A stretch of DNA of 24,847 nt, taken from positions 1-24,847 of the forward strand of contig AWNV01000048.1 of NCBI GenBank assembly GCA_000493965.1, in the 5' to 3' direction. Every line of letters starts with the position of its first letter. Position 1 is the stretch's first letter. The notes below the pieces were generated by a model that saw only the letters and a list, made by a program, of their open reading frames with translations, did no database searches and was not told the origin of the DNA. Below are positions 1-6,283 of this stretch, piece after piece. Origin of the DNA: Candidatus Aminicenans sakinawicola JGI OTU-1. GTDB taxonomy: Bacteria > Acidobacteriota > Aminicenantia > Aminicenantales > Aminicenantaceae. Both the position numbers and the translations under genes were made by a program.

Positions 1-196
1 CTGCTTTAACCTCACCGCTGCAATCAAGAAACCTCTCCAGCTCTGAGCGGTAGTTAGCCACCCTTCTAGATTTGAGCTTTTTTCCCTTCTCATTAAGCAT
101 TGTGATGTGTGAGTATTGCTTGTGATGGTCAATTCCCATATAATTTATTTGTGTACCTTCATAATTTAGTTTTTGACCTTGCGGGTAGTCTATCAT
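1..196 (-). CDS. IS110-family transposase, N-terminal part (runs off the left edge)
   Basis: The minus strand reads 65 codons without a stop from an ATG at 196 to the window edge. The N-terminus includes NYMGIDHHKQYSHITMLNEK, the opening of an IS110-type DEDD transposase, where the Asp of GIDHHK is the first catalytic acidic residue. The rest of the DEDD domain and the C-terminal transposase_20 domain are outside the window, so it is unknown whether the element is intact. A GGGGGAG stretch about 9 nt upstream of the ATG can serve as ribosome binding site. IS110 elements lack clear terminal inverted repeats, so I cannot place its end between 197 and 282. Confidence 0.8.
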   Translation of the reverse strand, partial: MIDYPQGQKLNYEGTQINYMGIDHHKQYSHITMLNEKGKKLKSRRVANYRSELERFLDCSGEVKA

Positions 197-201
197 ACAA
201 T
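173..201 (+). promoter_or_regulatory. Sigma70-type promoter inside the IS110 5' region, facing the D-aminopeptidase gene
   Basis: TTGACC at 173-178 and TACAAT at 196-201 are separated by exactly 17 bp. A start near 208 would give a leader of about 75 nt before the ATG at 283. The promoter lies antisense to the first codons of the transposase, so it is an outward-facing promoter carried by the insertion sequence. Activity is inferred from the hexamers only. Confidence 0.5.
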
Positions 202-282
202 CGACTCCCCCAGAAGGCGTATCACATTATCATGTTACCTATAATTAATTAGAATTTAGAATTTTACATATAAGGAGGGACA

Positions 283-1167
283 ATGAAAAAAACAATTACT
301 ATTTTTCTTTGTGCTTTATTAATCCTCGCATTTTCTTCTTTATCCTATTCTCAAACGGCTGAAAAAGGCCTTAAGGTTTTTATCTCTGTAGATATGGAAG
401 GTGTGTGCGGTGTAATCCATTGGGAAGATGTGGGCCGCAGTGGAAAAGACTACGGTCTATTTCGAAGGCTTATGACCCAGGAAGCAGATGCAGCTGTAAA
501 GGGTGCTCTTGCGGCAGGTGCAACCGCGGTTGTTGTCAGAGACTCACATGGAAGTGCCAGGAATATTCTTATCGACCAATTAGATCAAGACGCTCAATTA
601 ATACGCGATTGGTCTGGAGGTCCCTTAAGTATGATGGAAGGAATTGACGAAACATTTGATGCGGTTATTTTTATTGGCTACCATGCCCGGGCAGGAACAC
701 AAAATGGAGTCCTCAAGCATACAATGACCGGTTCAATTTTTGATTGTACTATTAATGGAATTAAAATGCCTGAGGCTGGTATTAATGGATTTATTGCTGG
801 AAACTTTAATGTTCCGGTTGTTATGGTCGCAGGAGATCTAGCAATATGCAAGCAGGCAGAAGAGCTTTTTGGAGATGTTGAAACTGCTGCTGTCAAAGAG
901 GGAATTGGCAATGCTGCAAAAATGCTTCATCCACTAAAAGCTCAGGCTCTTATTCGAAAAAAAACAACGGCTGCCTTAAAGAGAATAAAGGACTTCAAAC
1001 CTTATAAACTCAGCAAACCCTATACTATGGAAATCACATTTAAAGATGAGGCGATCACTAACAGGTCTTCTTGGTTCCCTGGAGCAAAAAGGACAGGTGA
1101 GTGGTCTGTTTCATTCACCAGCAGTGATTTTTTGGAAGTTTTAACGTTTTTTATGATGGCAAGATAA
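283..1167 (+). CDS. Exported M55-family D-aminopeptidase (DppA-like)
   Basis: A 294-residue protein with a Sec signal peptide (hydrophobic residues 5-20, then SYSQTAEKG). The mature part is a peptidase family M55 domain. B. subtilis DppA binds two zinc ions through Asp8, Glu10, His60, His104 and Glu133 and uses His115. The same pattern is seen here as D37 and E39 (SVDMEG), H89 (RDSHG), H134 (GYHARAG), H146 (KHTMTG) and E164 (PEAGING). It should release N-terminal D-amino acids from short peptides, probably periplasmically; most DppA proteins are cytoplasmic, so the signal peptide matters. The ATG has an AAGGAGGGA ribosome site at 272-280. The next gene, 480 bp away, also encodes an exported hydrolase. 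The C-terminal DFLEVLTFF motif suggests a complete gene. Confidence 0.9.
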   Translation: MKKTITIFLCALLILAFSSLSYSQTAEKGLKVFISVDMEGVCGVIHWEDVGRSGKDYGLFRRLMTQEADAAVKGALAAGATAVVVRDSHGSARNILIDQLDQDAQLIRDWSGGPLSMMEGIDETFDAVIFIGYHARAGTQNGVLKHTMTGSIFDCTINGIKMPEAGINGFIAGNFNVPVVMVAGDLAICKQAEELFGDVETAAVKEGIGNAAKMLHPLKAQALIRKKTTAALKRIKDFKPYKLSKPYTMEITFKDEAITNRSSWFPGAKRTGEWSVSFTSSDFLEVLTFFMMAR

Positions 1168-1169
1168 GA

Positions 1170-1252
1170 CCGTTAGTCCGTATGTCCGTTGGACCGTTAT
1201 CCGTAAACCGTTAGTCCGCAGCCCTATGTCATTCCCGCCCTTGAGCGGGAAT
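1170..1252. repeat. CCGTTAGTCCG direct repeats followed by an ATTCCCGC palindrome
   Basis: CCGTTAGTCCG occurs at 1170-1180 and again at 1208-1218, with degenerate CCGTT/ATCCG units between (1186-1204). Directly after, ATTCCCGC (1231-1238) and GCGGGAAT (1245-1252) form an 8-bp stem with a 6-nt loop. Such GTCATTCCCGC...GCGGGAAT units are common dispersed intergenic repeats. No T-run follows, so it is not a standard intrinsic terminator. Confidence 0.6.
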
Positions 1253-1302
1253 CCAGGAATAATAAAAAAATGTTTGTCGATTTGAGAGAAGGAGTCTATT
1301 TT

Positions 1303-1443
1303 ATGGTTGACTCTTTTGCTTTTTTTGTAGTTTTGATTCTTTGTTTTATCCTTAATAACATATACTTACCTGAGGGTGAAAAATTTACCGTTGAGGGGAA
1401 AGCCTCTAACTTATTAAAAGTTATTGTAATAATGTGTGTTTAG
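1303..1443 (+). CDS. Possible small membrane protein, 46 aa
   Basis: A short frame opens with ATG at 1303, eight bases after a strong GAGAAGGAG ribosome site (1286-1294), and stops at 1441-1443. The product starts MVDSFAFFVVLILCFILNNI, one hydrophobic segment of about 18 residues, followed by a charged stretch (PEGEKF, EGKASN) and a second short hydrophobic end (VIVIMCV). I recognise no family. It could be a real single-pass peptide or the decayed start of a lost membrane protein; the good ribosome site is the only positive argument. Confidence 0.3.
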   Translation: MVDSFAFFVVLILCFILNNIYLPEGEKFTVEGKASNLLKVIVIMCV

Positions 1444-1485
1444 CAATATGTTATAGAGCAATTAATAAAAATACCTATGTTAACA

Positions 1486-1550
1486 GGTAATATATGTGTA
1501 AGGATTTAGTATGCCATATATAATGTGTCTCTTTCCTCATATATATTACC
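1486..1550. repeat. Inverted repeat GGTAATATATGTG / CATATATATTACC
   Basis: GGTAATATATGTG at 1486-1498 is mirrored by CATATATATTACC at 1538-1550 with one mismatch and a 39-bp loop. It lies just upstream of a candidate promoter for the gene at 1645, so it may be a regulator site or an RNA hairpin; there is no further evidence. Confidence 0.35.
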
Positions 1551-1555
1551 AGTTT

Positions 1556-1583
1556 TTGTAAATTAGCAGGGATGAATTATAAA
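1556..1583 (+). promoter_or_regulatory. Candidate sigma70 promoter for the aspartoacylase-like gene
   Basis: TTGTAA (1556-1561) and TATAAA (1578-1583) are 16 bp apart, about 60 bp upstream of the start codon at 1645. In such AT-rich DNA chance matches are frequent. Confidence 0.35.
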
Positions 1584-1644
1584 TGTCCTGGATGAACCGG
1601 GCATATTAAGCAATTAAACAAATAAAAATTAGGAGGTATTCCTT

Positions 1645-2691
1645 ATGTTTATTAAGAGATTTACAACTATTATTTTTACACTTCTGATCCCGGTTTTGAT
1701 CCTTGCACAGGACAGTTTCAAAGTAGGGGAGGTGATCACAAAAAAGGGAGAAAAAAGCTCGGGTTATATTATCGCACCTGGTGGTGATGATTCAGATGAG
1801 GTCAAAATACCCATTACTGTTGTGAATGGAATTAATGACGGGCCTGTCCTGGCTCTTGTTGCCGGGGTTCATGGTTATGAATATCCTCCTGTACTGGCAA
1901 TGGCAAGACTGTCGCAGATGCTTGACCCTCTAACATTATCCGGAAAGGTTATTATTGTGCATGTTGCCAATATTCCTTCCTTCCTTAAACGTACTGTATA
2001 TTATAATCCCTATGACTGGAAAAATTTTAACCGTGTATTTCCGGGTAAAATTGACGGCACATCTTCAGAGAGGAGTGCCTACCAGATCACAACAGAGGTT
2101 ATTGACCAGTGCGACTACCTTATTGATAATCATTGTGGCGACGGAAATGAAGATCTGACCCGTTACCTCTACTGCACCGAAACAGGTAATAAAGAGCTTG
2201 ATGAAAAGACAAGGGGACTGGCGATAAATTTCAACCTTAAGGTTATAGTACATGAGACAGGCAGGACGAAAGATGTAAATAACTCCATGTATGTCAGTAA
2301 TACTGCTTTGCTTAGAGGAAAGCCGGCGATATCTACCGAGGTTGGCAAGCTGGGGCAAAGTGACGAAGATGATGTACAGACACTGCTCAGAGGAAACCTG
2401 AATATTCTAAAACATCTTGACATGATAGAAGGCGATCCGGAGATCTTATTTGAATCTGTCTGGGTACAGGAATATACCATCGTAAGGTCAGAGCATGAAG
2501 AAGGACTGTATTTTCCTCTGGTCTCCAGGGGTGATCATGTACAAGAAGGAGAAACAGTAGCTTTCCTGACCGACTATTTTGGCAATAAATTACAGGATGT
2601 TAAATCTCCTCATGATGGAATAATACTATATATAATTGCAACACCACCAATGAGCCTTGGAGAACCGATGGTATCGGTTGGTAAGTACTAA
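1645..2691 (+). CDS. Exported succinylglutamate desuccinylase/aspartoacylase-family (M14-like) hydrolase
   Basis: A 348-residue protein with a signal peptide (residues 1-21, ending LILAQ). The fold is the zinc carboxypeptidase-like AstE/AspA family. Zinc ligands are visible as H76 and E79 in GVHGYEYP and H163 in IDNHCGD; N129-R130 in NFNRVFPG matches the substrate-binding NR pair, and E232 in STEVGKLG is the expected catalytic glutamate. The C-terminal part (about 270-345, GDHVQEGETVAFLTD, SPHDGIIL) is the small beta domain common to this group. It should hydrolyse an amide bond of an N-acyl amino acid or small peptide outside the cytoplasm; the exact substrate cannot be read. AGGAGG at 1631-1636 precedes the ATG by 8 nt. 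Confidence 0.85.
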   Translation: MFIKRFTTIIFTLLIPVLILAQDSFKVGEVITKKGEKSSGYIIAPGGDDSDEVKIPITVVNGINDGPVLALVAGVHGYEYPPVLAMARLSQMLDPLTLSGKVIIVHVANIPSFLKRTVYYNPYDWKNFNRVFPGKIDGTSSERSAYQITTEVIDQCDYLIDNHCGDGNEDLTRYLYCTETGNKELDEKTRGLAINFNLKVIVHETGRTKDVNNSMYVSNTALLRGKPAISTEVGKLGQSDEDDVQTLLRGNLNILKHLDMIEGDPEILFESVWVQEYTIVRSEHEEGLYFPLVSRGDHVQEGETVAFLTDYFGNKLQDVKSPHDGIILYIIATPPMSLGEPMVSVGKY

Positions 2692-2722
2692 TGAAGACCC
2701 GGGGCTTACGGAAAGGGAATCA

Positions 2723-2890
2723 TCAAATTCCCATCCCCAGCCAGCGGTCTCTGAGCCGGAAGTGGTAGATCCCGTCGCTGAAGCCCAAGAAGGCAACCAG
2801 TTTATCACTGCTATGGACAAAGTATTTTAAATGGCGACCCACCAACCGTCTGTAACCCAGATAATGGTAGCGCTGGATGAGATTACGCTT
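2723..2890 (-). pseudogene. Fragment of a DUF4338 (DruA-like) gene
   Basis: The minus strand reads about 55 codons from 2890 to a TGA at 2723-2725, containing QRYHYLGYRRLVGRHLKYFV and then LVAFLGFSDG...LRDRWLG. This is the conserved core of DUF4338 proteins, the family of DruA in Druantia defence and of many transposon-associated proteins. An in-frame stop precedes the fragment. After RDRWLG the expected continuation (WEF...) is only available in another frame, so a one-base frameshift is present. Start, catalytic remainder and partners are missing. Confidence 0.6.
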
Positions 2891-2916
2891 TTAAATGAAC
2901 GTAAGTGGTTTTTTAA

Positions 2917-3018
2917 TCGAGGTTTGATTTTTTAGAGCTGACTTTTTCATGTAAAGTTCGCGGATTTTGCCCTTCCTGCCATGCCAAGAGACGCAAGGAG
3001 TGGGGCGAGTATTTCTGA
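2917..3018 (+). pseudogene. Zinc-finger fragment of an IS91-family transposase
   Basis: A 33-codon open stretch between TAA (2914-2916) and TGA (3016-3018) ends with CKVRGFCPSCHAKRRKEWGE. The C-x5-C-x2-C-H spacing and the sequence match the zinc-binding N-terminal domain of IS91/IS801-type Y2 transposases, where RGFCPSCHARRREEW is typical. Nothing of the catalytic domain is present here; the stop follows directly. It abuts the antisense DUF4338 fragment, so the 2692-3092 gap is a scar of at least two elements. Confidence 0.6.
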
Positions 3019-3092
3019 GAGCATTCATGACTCCTTAACAAATACCAAATTCCAATCGCTTTTCTACTCCGGAAATGCCAGACCGGCGGTCT

Positions 3093-4508
3093 TTAAAATG
3101 GACCCCAATGTATAAGAATCGGGGGAACTAGTGAGATAAGGCTGTATACGATCAGGATTATCATCAGCGGCAGAAACCATTTGGCCCATTTTTCCCATGG
3201 GATTTTGGCTACTCCCAGAACTCCCATAGTTACCGCCGATGTCGGCAGGATGGGATTAATTACCTCACACATTTGAAAAGCCAGAACAGTGGTTTGTCTC
3301 GTGATCCCCACCAGGTCACTCAAAGGGGCCATGACCGGCATTGTGAGAGCAGCCTGTGCAGTTCCAGAATGGACGAAGAAATTGATTATCGCTTGAGTAA
3401 AGAACATCATGTGGGCTGTTATAATATGGGGAACAACGGAAATCAATCCGGCTGCGAACTTAAGGATTGTATCCAGCACAACGGCTTCATTCAGAATAAT
3501 CAGGATGGCTCTGCCTCCGGCTATGATCAAGGTCACATTCATGACGTCTTTGGCCCCGGCGATGAAACTCGTGGCAATCTCGGATGGAGATATCCGGGCA
3601 ATGAAGCCTGAGATTATACCGATGCCAAGGAAAAGCGCAGCGATTTCTTCCATGTACCAGGCTTTGGCGAGAATTCCATAGATTAGCAGCGCGATCCCTC
3701 CAAACAAGATGCATATAACGATTTTCTGCGAAACGCCCCAGGGCAGTTCCTTGGACTGACCTCTGGCAGCTGAGTAATTTCTGGTTCTGTCGAGCTCGTA
3801 GACAGGACTTTTTTTCGGGAATTTTCTAATTTTTTCTGCGTAGATCACCACAAAAACGATAGCAATAGTTGTACCTATTACCCATAGAATCAACCGGTAA
3901 GTCAGACCCGAGTAAAGAGGAAGGTCAGAAAATCCCTGAGCTATTCCGACAGTAAAGGGATTGAAAAAAGCAGCGGCGAAACCCACTGCCGACGCAAGGA
4001 AGGGTATGGCAACCCCGACGATGGAATCGTAGCCGAGAGATAGGGCCAGAGGAATGAATATCAGCACAAAGGGGATTGACTCCTCAGCCATTCCATAAAC
4101 GCCCCCTGCCAGGGAAAATACTATCATCAAAACTGGGATCACAATTTTTTGTGACTTCCGGTTTCTGGAAAAGAATCTTGCAAGTCTTTGAATGCCCGAT
4201 TCAATGGCCCCGGTTTTTCCTAAGATGGAAAAAGTCCCTCCGAAGATAAAGATCAGGAATATGATTAGGGCTCCATCCTGGAAGCCGCGGATGGGAGCAA
4301 TGAGGAGCCATTGGGGACCCAAGAATTTCTTTTCTATCTTGGTATATGTGCCGGGAACGGTAATGAGCTTCATTTGGCCTTGGAATGATTTTTCCACACG
4401 TTTGAATTCTCCCGATGGAATCATAAGACTCAGAACATACACGGCAATCACCAGCATGTAGATCAAAACCAGAGTGTGCGGCATTTTGAAGCCTGATTTT
4501 TTTTGCAT
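3093..4508 (-). CDS. YfcC-family (DcuC/ArcD-like) membrane carrier
   Basis: A 471-residue polytopic protein with roughly 11-12 hydrophobic segments. The opening MPHTLVLIYMLV...YVLSLMIPSGEF, the GGxFSILGKTGAIESGI region and the C-terminal SGTAQAALTMPVMAPLSDLVGITRQ...EVINPILPTSAVTMGVLGVA are signatures of YfcC proteins (C4-dicarboxylate anaerobic carrier superfamily, PF03606). Members move dicarboxylates or basic amino acids such as arginine/ornithine, in exchange or with ions; the substrate cannot be decided from sequence. The ATG has GGAGG 7 nt upstream on the minus strand. It sits between genes for exported amino-acid-releasing hydrolases and is divergent from the cyanophycinase, so uptake of arginine, aspartate or dipeptides released outside is a fair inference. 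Confidence 0.85.
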   Translation of the reverse strand: MQKKSGFKMPHTLVLIYMLVIAVYVLSLMIPSGEFKRVEKSFQGQMKLITVPGTYTKIEKKFLGPQWLLIAPIRGFQDGALIIFLIFIFGGTFSILGKTGAIESGIQRLARFFSRNRKSQKIVIPVLMIVFSLAGGVYGMAEESIPFVLIFIPLALSLGYDSIVGVAIPFLASAVGFAAAFFNPFTVGIAQGFSDLPLYSGLTYRLILWVIGTTIAIVFVVIYAEKIRKFPKKSPVYELDRTRNYSAARGQSKELPWGVSQKIVICILFGGIALLIYGILAKAWYMEEIAALFLGIGIISGFIARISPSEIATSFIAGAKDVMNVTLIIAGGRAILIILNEAVVLDTILKFAAGLISVVPHIITAHMMFFTQAIINFFVHSGTAQAALTMPVMAPLSDLVGITRQTTVLAFQMCEVINPILPTSAVTMGVLGVAKIPWEKWAKWFLPLMIILIVYSLISLVPPILIHWGPF

Positions 4509-4576
4509 AATGAATCCTCCAAATTTTGTAAGGATGTATTTTATAATTTAAATATGTTTATGGGAATAGTGTTTAA

Positions 4577-4605
4577 TAATTAAGCCTGAATTATTCACGA
4601 GTCAA
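4577..4605 (-). promoter_or_regulatory. Candidate promoter for the YfcC carrier with overlapping palindrome
   Basis: On the minus strand TTGACT (4605-4600) and TAATTA (4582-4577) are 17 bp apart, about 70 bp upstream of the carrier's ATG. The -35 is embedded in the palindrome CGAGTCAACTCG (4598-4609), a possible regulator site. Confidence 0.4.
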
Positions 4606-4664
4606 CTCGCATGAATTGTATTCTCAGCTCAAAAATGAAATAATTGTTGGATAAAAAAAATTAT

Positions 4665-4694
4665 TTGAATAATTTATTTCAAATATATTATATT
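4665..4694 (+). promoter_or_regulatory. Candidate promoter for the cyanophycinase gene
   Basis: TTGAAT (4665-4670) and TATATT (4689-4694) are 18 bp apart in a very AT-rich part of the divergent region, about 150 bp before the start codon. Weak evidence in such composition. The rest of the 4509-4844 gap holds nothing else I can name. Confidence 0.25.
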
Positions 4695-4844
4695 TAATCC
4701 GAAAAGAACCCGTGTGGACAAAGATAAATGCTTTATCCTTATTTACAGCAGTGCCCAGTATTTCCATAGTAATGACAAGCGATCCATCCAGATAAAGGTT
4801 TCATAGAAAATTTTAAAGCTTTTAAAATTATGAGGAGGCATCCA

Positions 4845-5711
4845 GTGAGAAAAACTTTATTCATTTTAGTATGCTTATCTTTCATTTTTTCTGCTCCTCT
4901 CCACGCATTCAAAAAAGCCGAGGGCTATCTCTTTATCATAGGAGGCGGTAATCGTCCAGTTACGATGATGAAAAAATTTGTTGAGTTATCCAAACAGTCT
5001 TCCAATGGAAAAACAGTCGTATTCCCTATGGCTAGCAGCGAGCCTGCAGCGTCAGGACAAAGCATGGTGGAGGAGTTTAAAAATTTGGGAGTTCAAGATG
5101 TGGAATATCACGTATTAAACCGAGAACAAGCCTTGAAAGAGGAAAATGCTAAGATCCTCGATAAGGTAAGTTGCGTCTACTTCACGGGAGGAGATCAGAG
5201 CCGGTTGACAGCAGCTCTCGTCAATACACCCATTCATCAAAGACTCCTTAAAATCTATGAAGAGGGGGGAATTATTGGAGGGACAAGTGCTGGAGCAGCA
5301 GTAATGAGCGAAATGATGATTATAGGCGATGAGAAGAGAAAAGTCGAAGAAGGCCACGCATTCGAGAAGATCCAAGCCGACAATATTGTGGTTACTCCAG
5401 GTTTCGGATTTATCAAGACTGCAATCATTGACCAGCATTTTGTAACGCGGAAAAGATACAACCGACTTATCAGTCTGGTCGCCGAACATCCTGAACTTCT
5501 GGGAATTGGCATAGACGAGTCGACGGCTGTTATCGTTAATCCAGACAAAACTTTTGAGGTTATTGGCGAGCAAAATGTGGTGGTGTATGATGCCACCAGC
5601 GCAAAAATCGACATCTTACCTTCTCATACTCTGAGTGGATTTCATATAATCATGCATGTGTTGAAGCCGGGAGATAAGTTTGATCTGAAAACAAAGAATC
5701 CGATAAAATAA
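4845..5711 (+). CDS. Exported cyanophycinase-like peptidase (S51 family)
   Basis: I place the start at GTG 4845, because AGGAGG (4833-4838) sits 6 nt before it and inside a longer frame that could begin at ATG 4830. From the GTG the protein has 288 residues and a clean signal peptide (RKTLFILVCLSFIFSAPLHA). S51 features are VYFTGGDQSRL (about 111-121, with the conserved Gln), GGTSAGAAVMS with the nucleophile S148, the DQHF..R.RYNRL segment with H198 (the likely catalytic histidine), and GIGIDESTA (220-228). Cyanophycinases cut the beta-Asp-Arg polymer to dipeptides; exported forms such as CphE let bacteria feed on external cyanophycin. The divergent carrier gene would suit uptake. A generic exported isoaspartyl-type peptidase is the alternative. 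Confidence 0.85.
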   Translation: MRKTLFILVCLSFIFSAPLHAFKKAEGYLFIIGGGNRPVTMMKKFVELSKQSSNGKTVVFPMASSEPAASGQSMVEEFKNLGVQDVEYHVLNREQALKEENAKILDKVSCVYFTGGDQSRLTAALVNTPIHQRLLKIYEEGGIIGGTSAGAAVMSEMMIIGDEKRKVEEGHAFEKIQADNIVVTPGFGFIKTAIIDQHFVTRKRYNRLISLVAEHPELLGIGIDESTAVIVNPDKTFEVIGEQNVVVYDATSAKIDILPSHTLSGFHIIMHVLKPGDKFDLKTKNPIK

Positions 5712-6283
5712 ATATAAGGGCTGCATAAATTTGTGATTAACGAGCTATGGATATACAAAACAAGAAGAAAGATTCAGAATCTGAGCATTGGAAATCGTGT
5801 GATTCATAATTGATGGGATGAAGTCTATATCATTTTGAGCTTTCTTCATAATGTTCTTTGTGAATATGTCTCTTCTGCCGGTTACTTTGTGTTTGGCCAC
5901 AAGGTTTCTCTATGATATAGGTTGTAAGGAATGTCAGAGGGCGGAAATTGGACAAAAATGTGAGTAAAATAATGTAAGCACAAAAACCAAATTTCTATCT
6001 TTAAAACAGACTTCATTTGTATTCGCGAGCCAACCAGCCTAGCCCAGGTCCAGCCTAATCCCGACCAAGCTTACAACAAGAATTCGCTGTAACGCAGCAG
6101 ATGTGATTGGCTAGGACCGCCCCTTTTTAAAGCAAACTCAAAAAAAATGGAGTTATGAATCATTTATTTTTATAACTGCAGGTTATAAGATTTCAAATGA
6201 TCGCGATTTTTATAACTTCAGGTTATAAAAAGCAAAAAGACAGAAGAATTCCGGCTAACAGGAAGGAAAAATGGTGCAGGAGG
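5712..6283. other. Gene-free convergent gap with orphan palindromes at its right end
   Basis: This gap lies between the 3' ends of two convergent genes, so no promoter for either neighbour is expected. I see no frame with recognisable protein similarity in it. Its only clear structure is the pair of palindromes at 6170-6228, listed separately. Confidence 0.6.
6170..6228. promoter_or_regulatory. Two tandem TTATAAC-N5-GTTATAA palindromes, 40 bp apart
   Basis: Site 1 at 6170-6188 and site 2 at 6210-6228 both have arms TTATAAC and GTTATAA around 5 bases (TGCAG, TTCAG). Their start-to-start distance is exactly 40 bp, near four helical turns. This looks like a paired operator of a small HTH repressor, as in HigBA/RelE-type toxin-antitoxin operons, but no such gene is next to it. 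It may be what remains of a lost module. Confidence 0.5.

Noticed and set aside
2723..2890. A Druantia defence system
   Set aside because: Only about 55 codons of a DUF4338 core remain, frameshifted, with no druB-E-type genes nearby.
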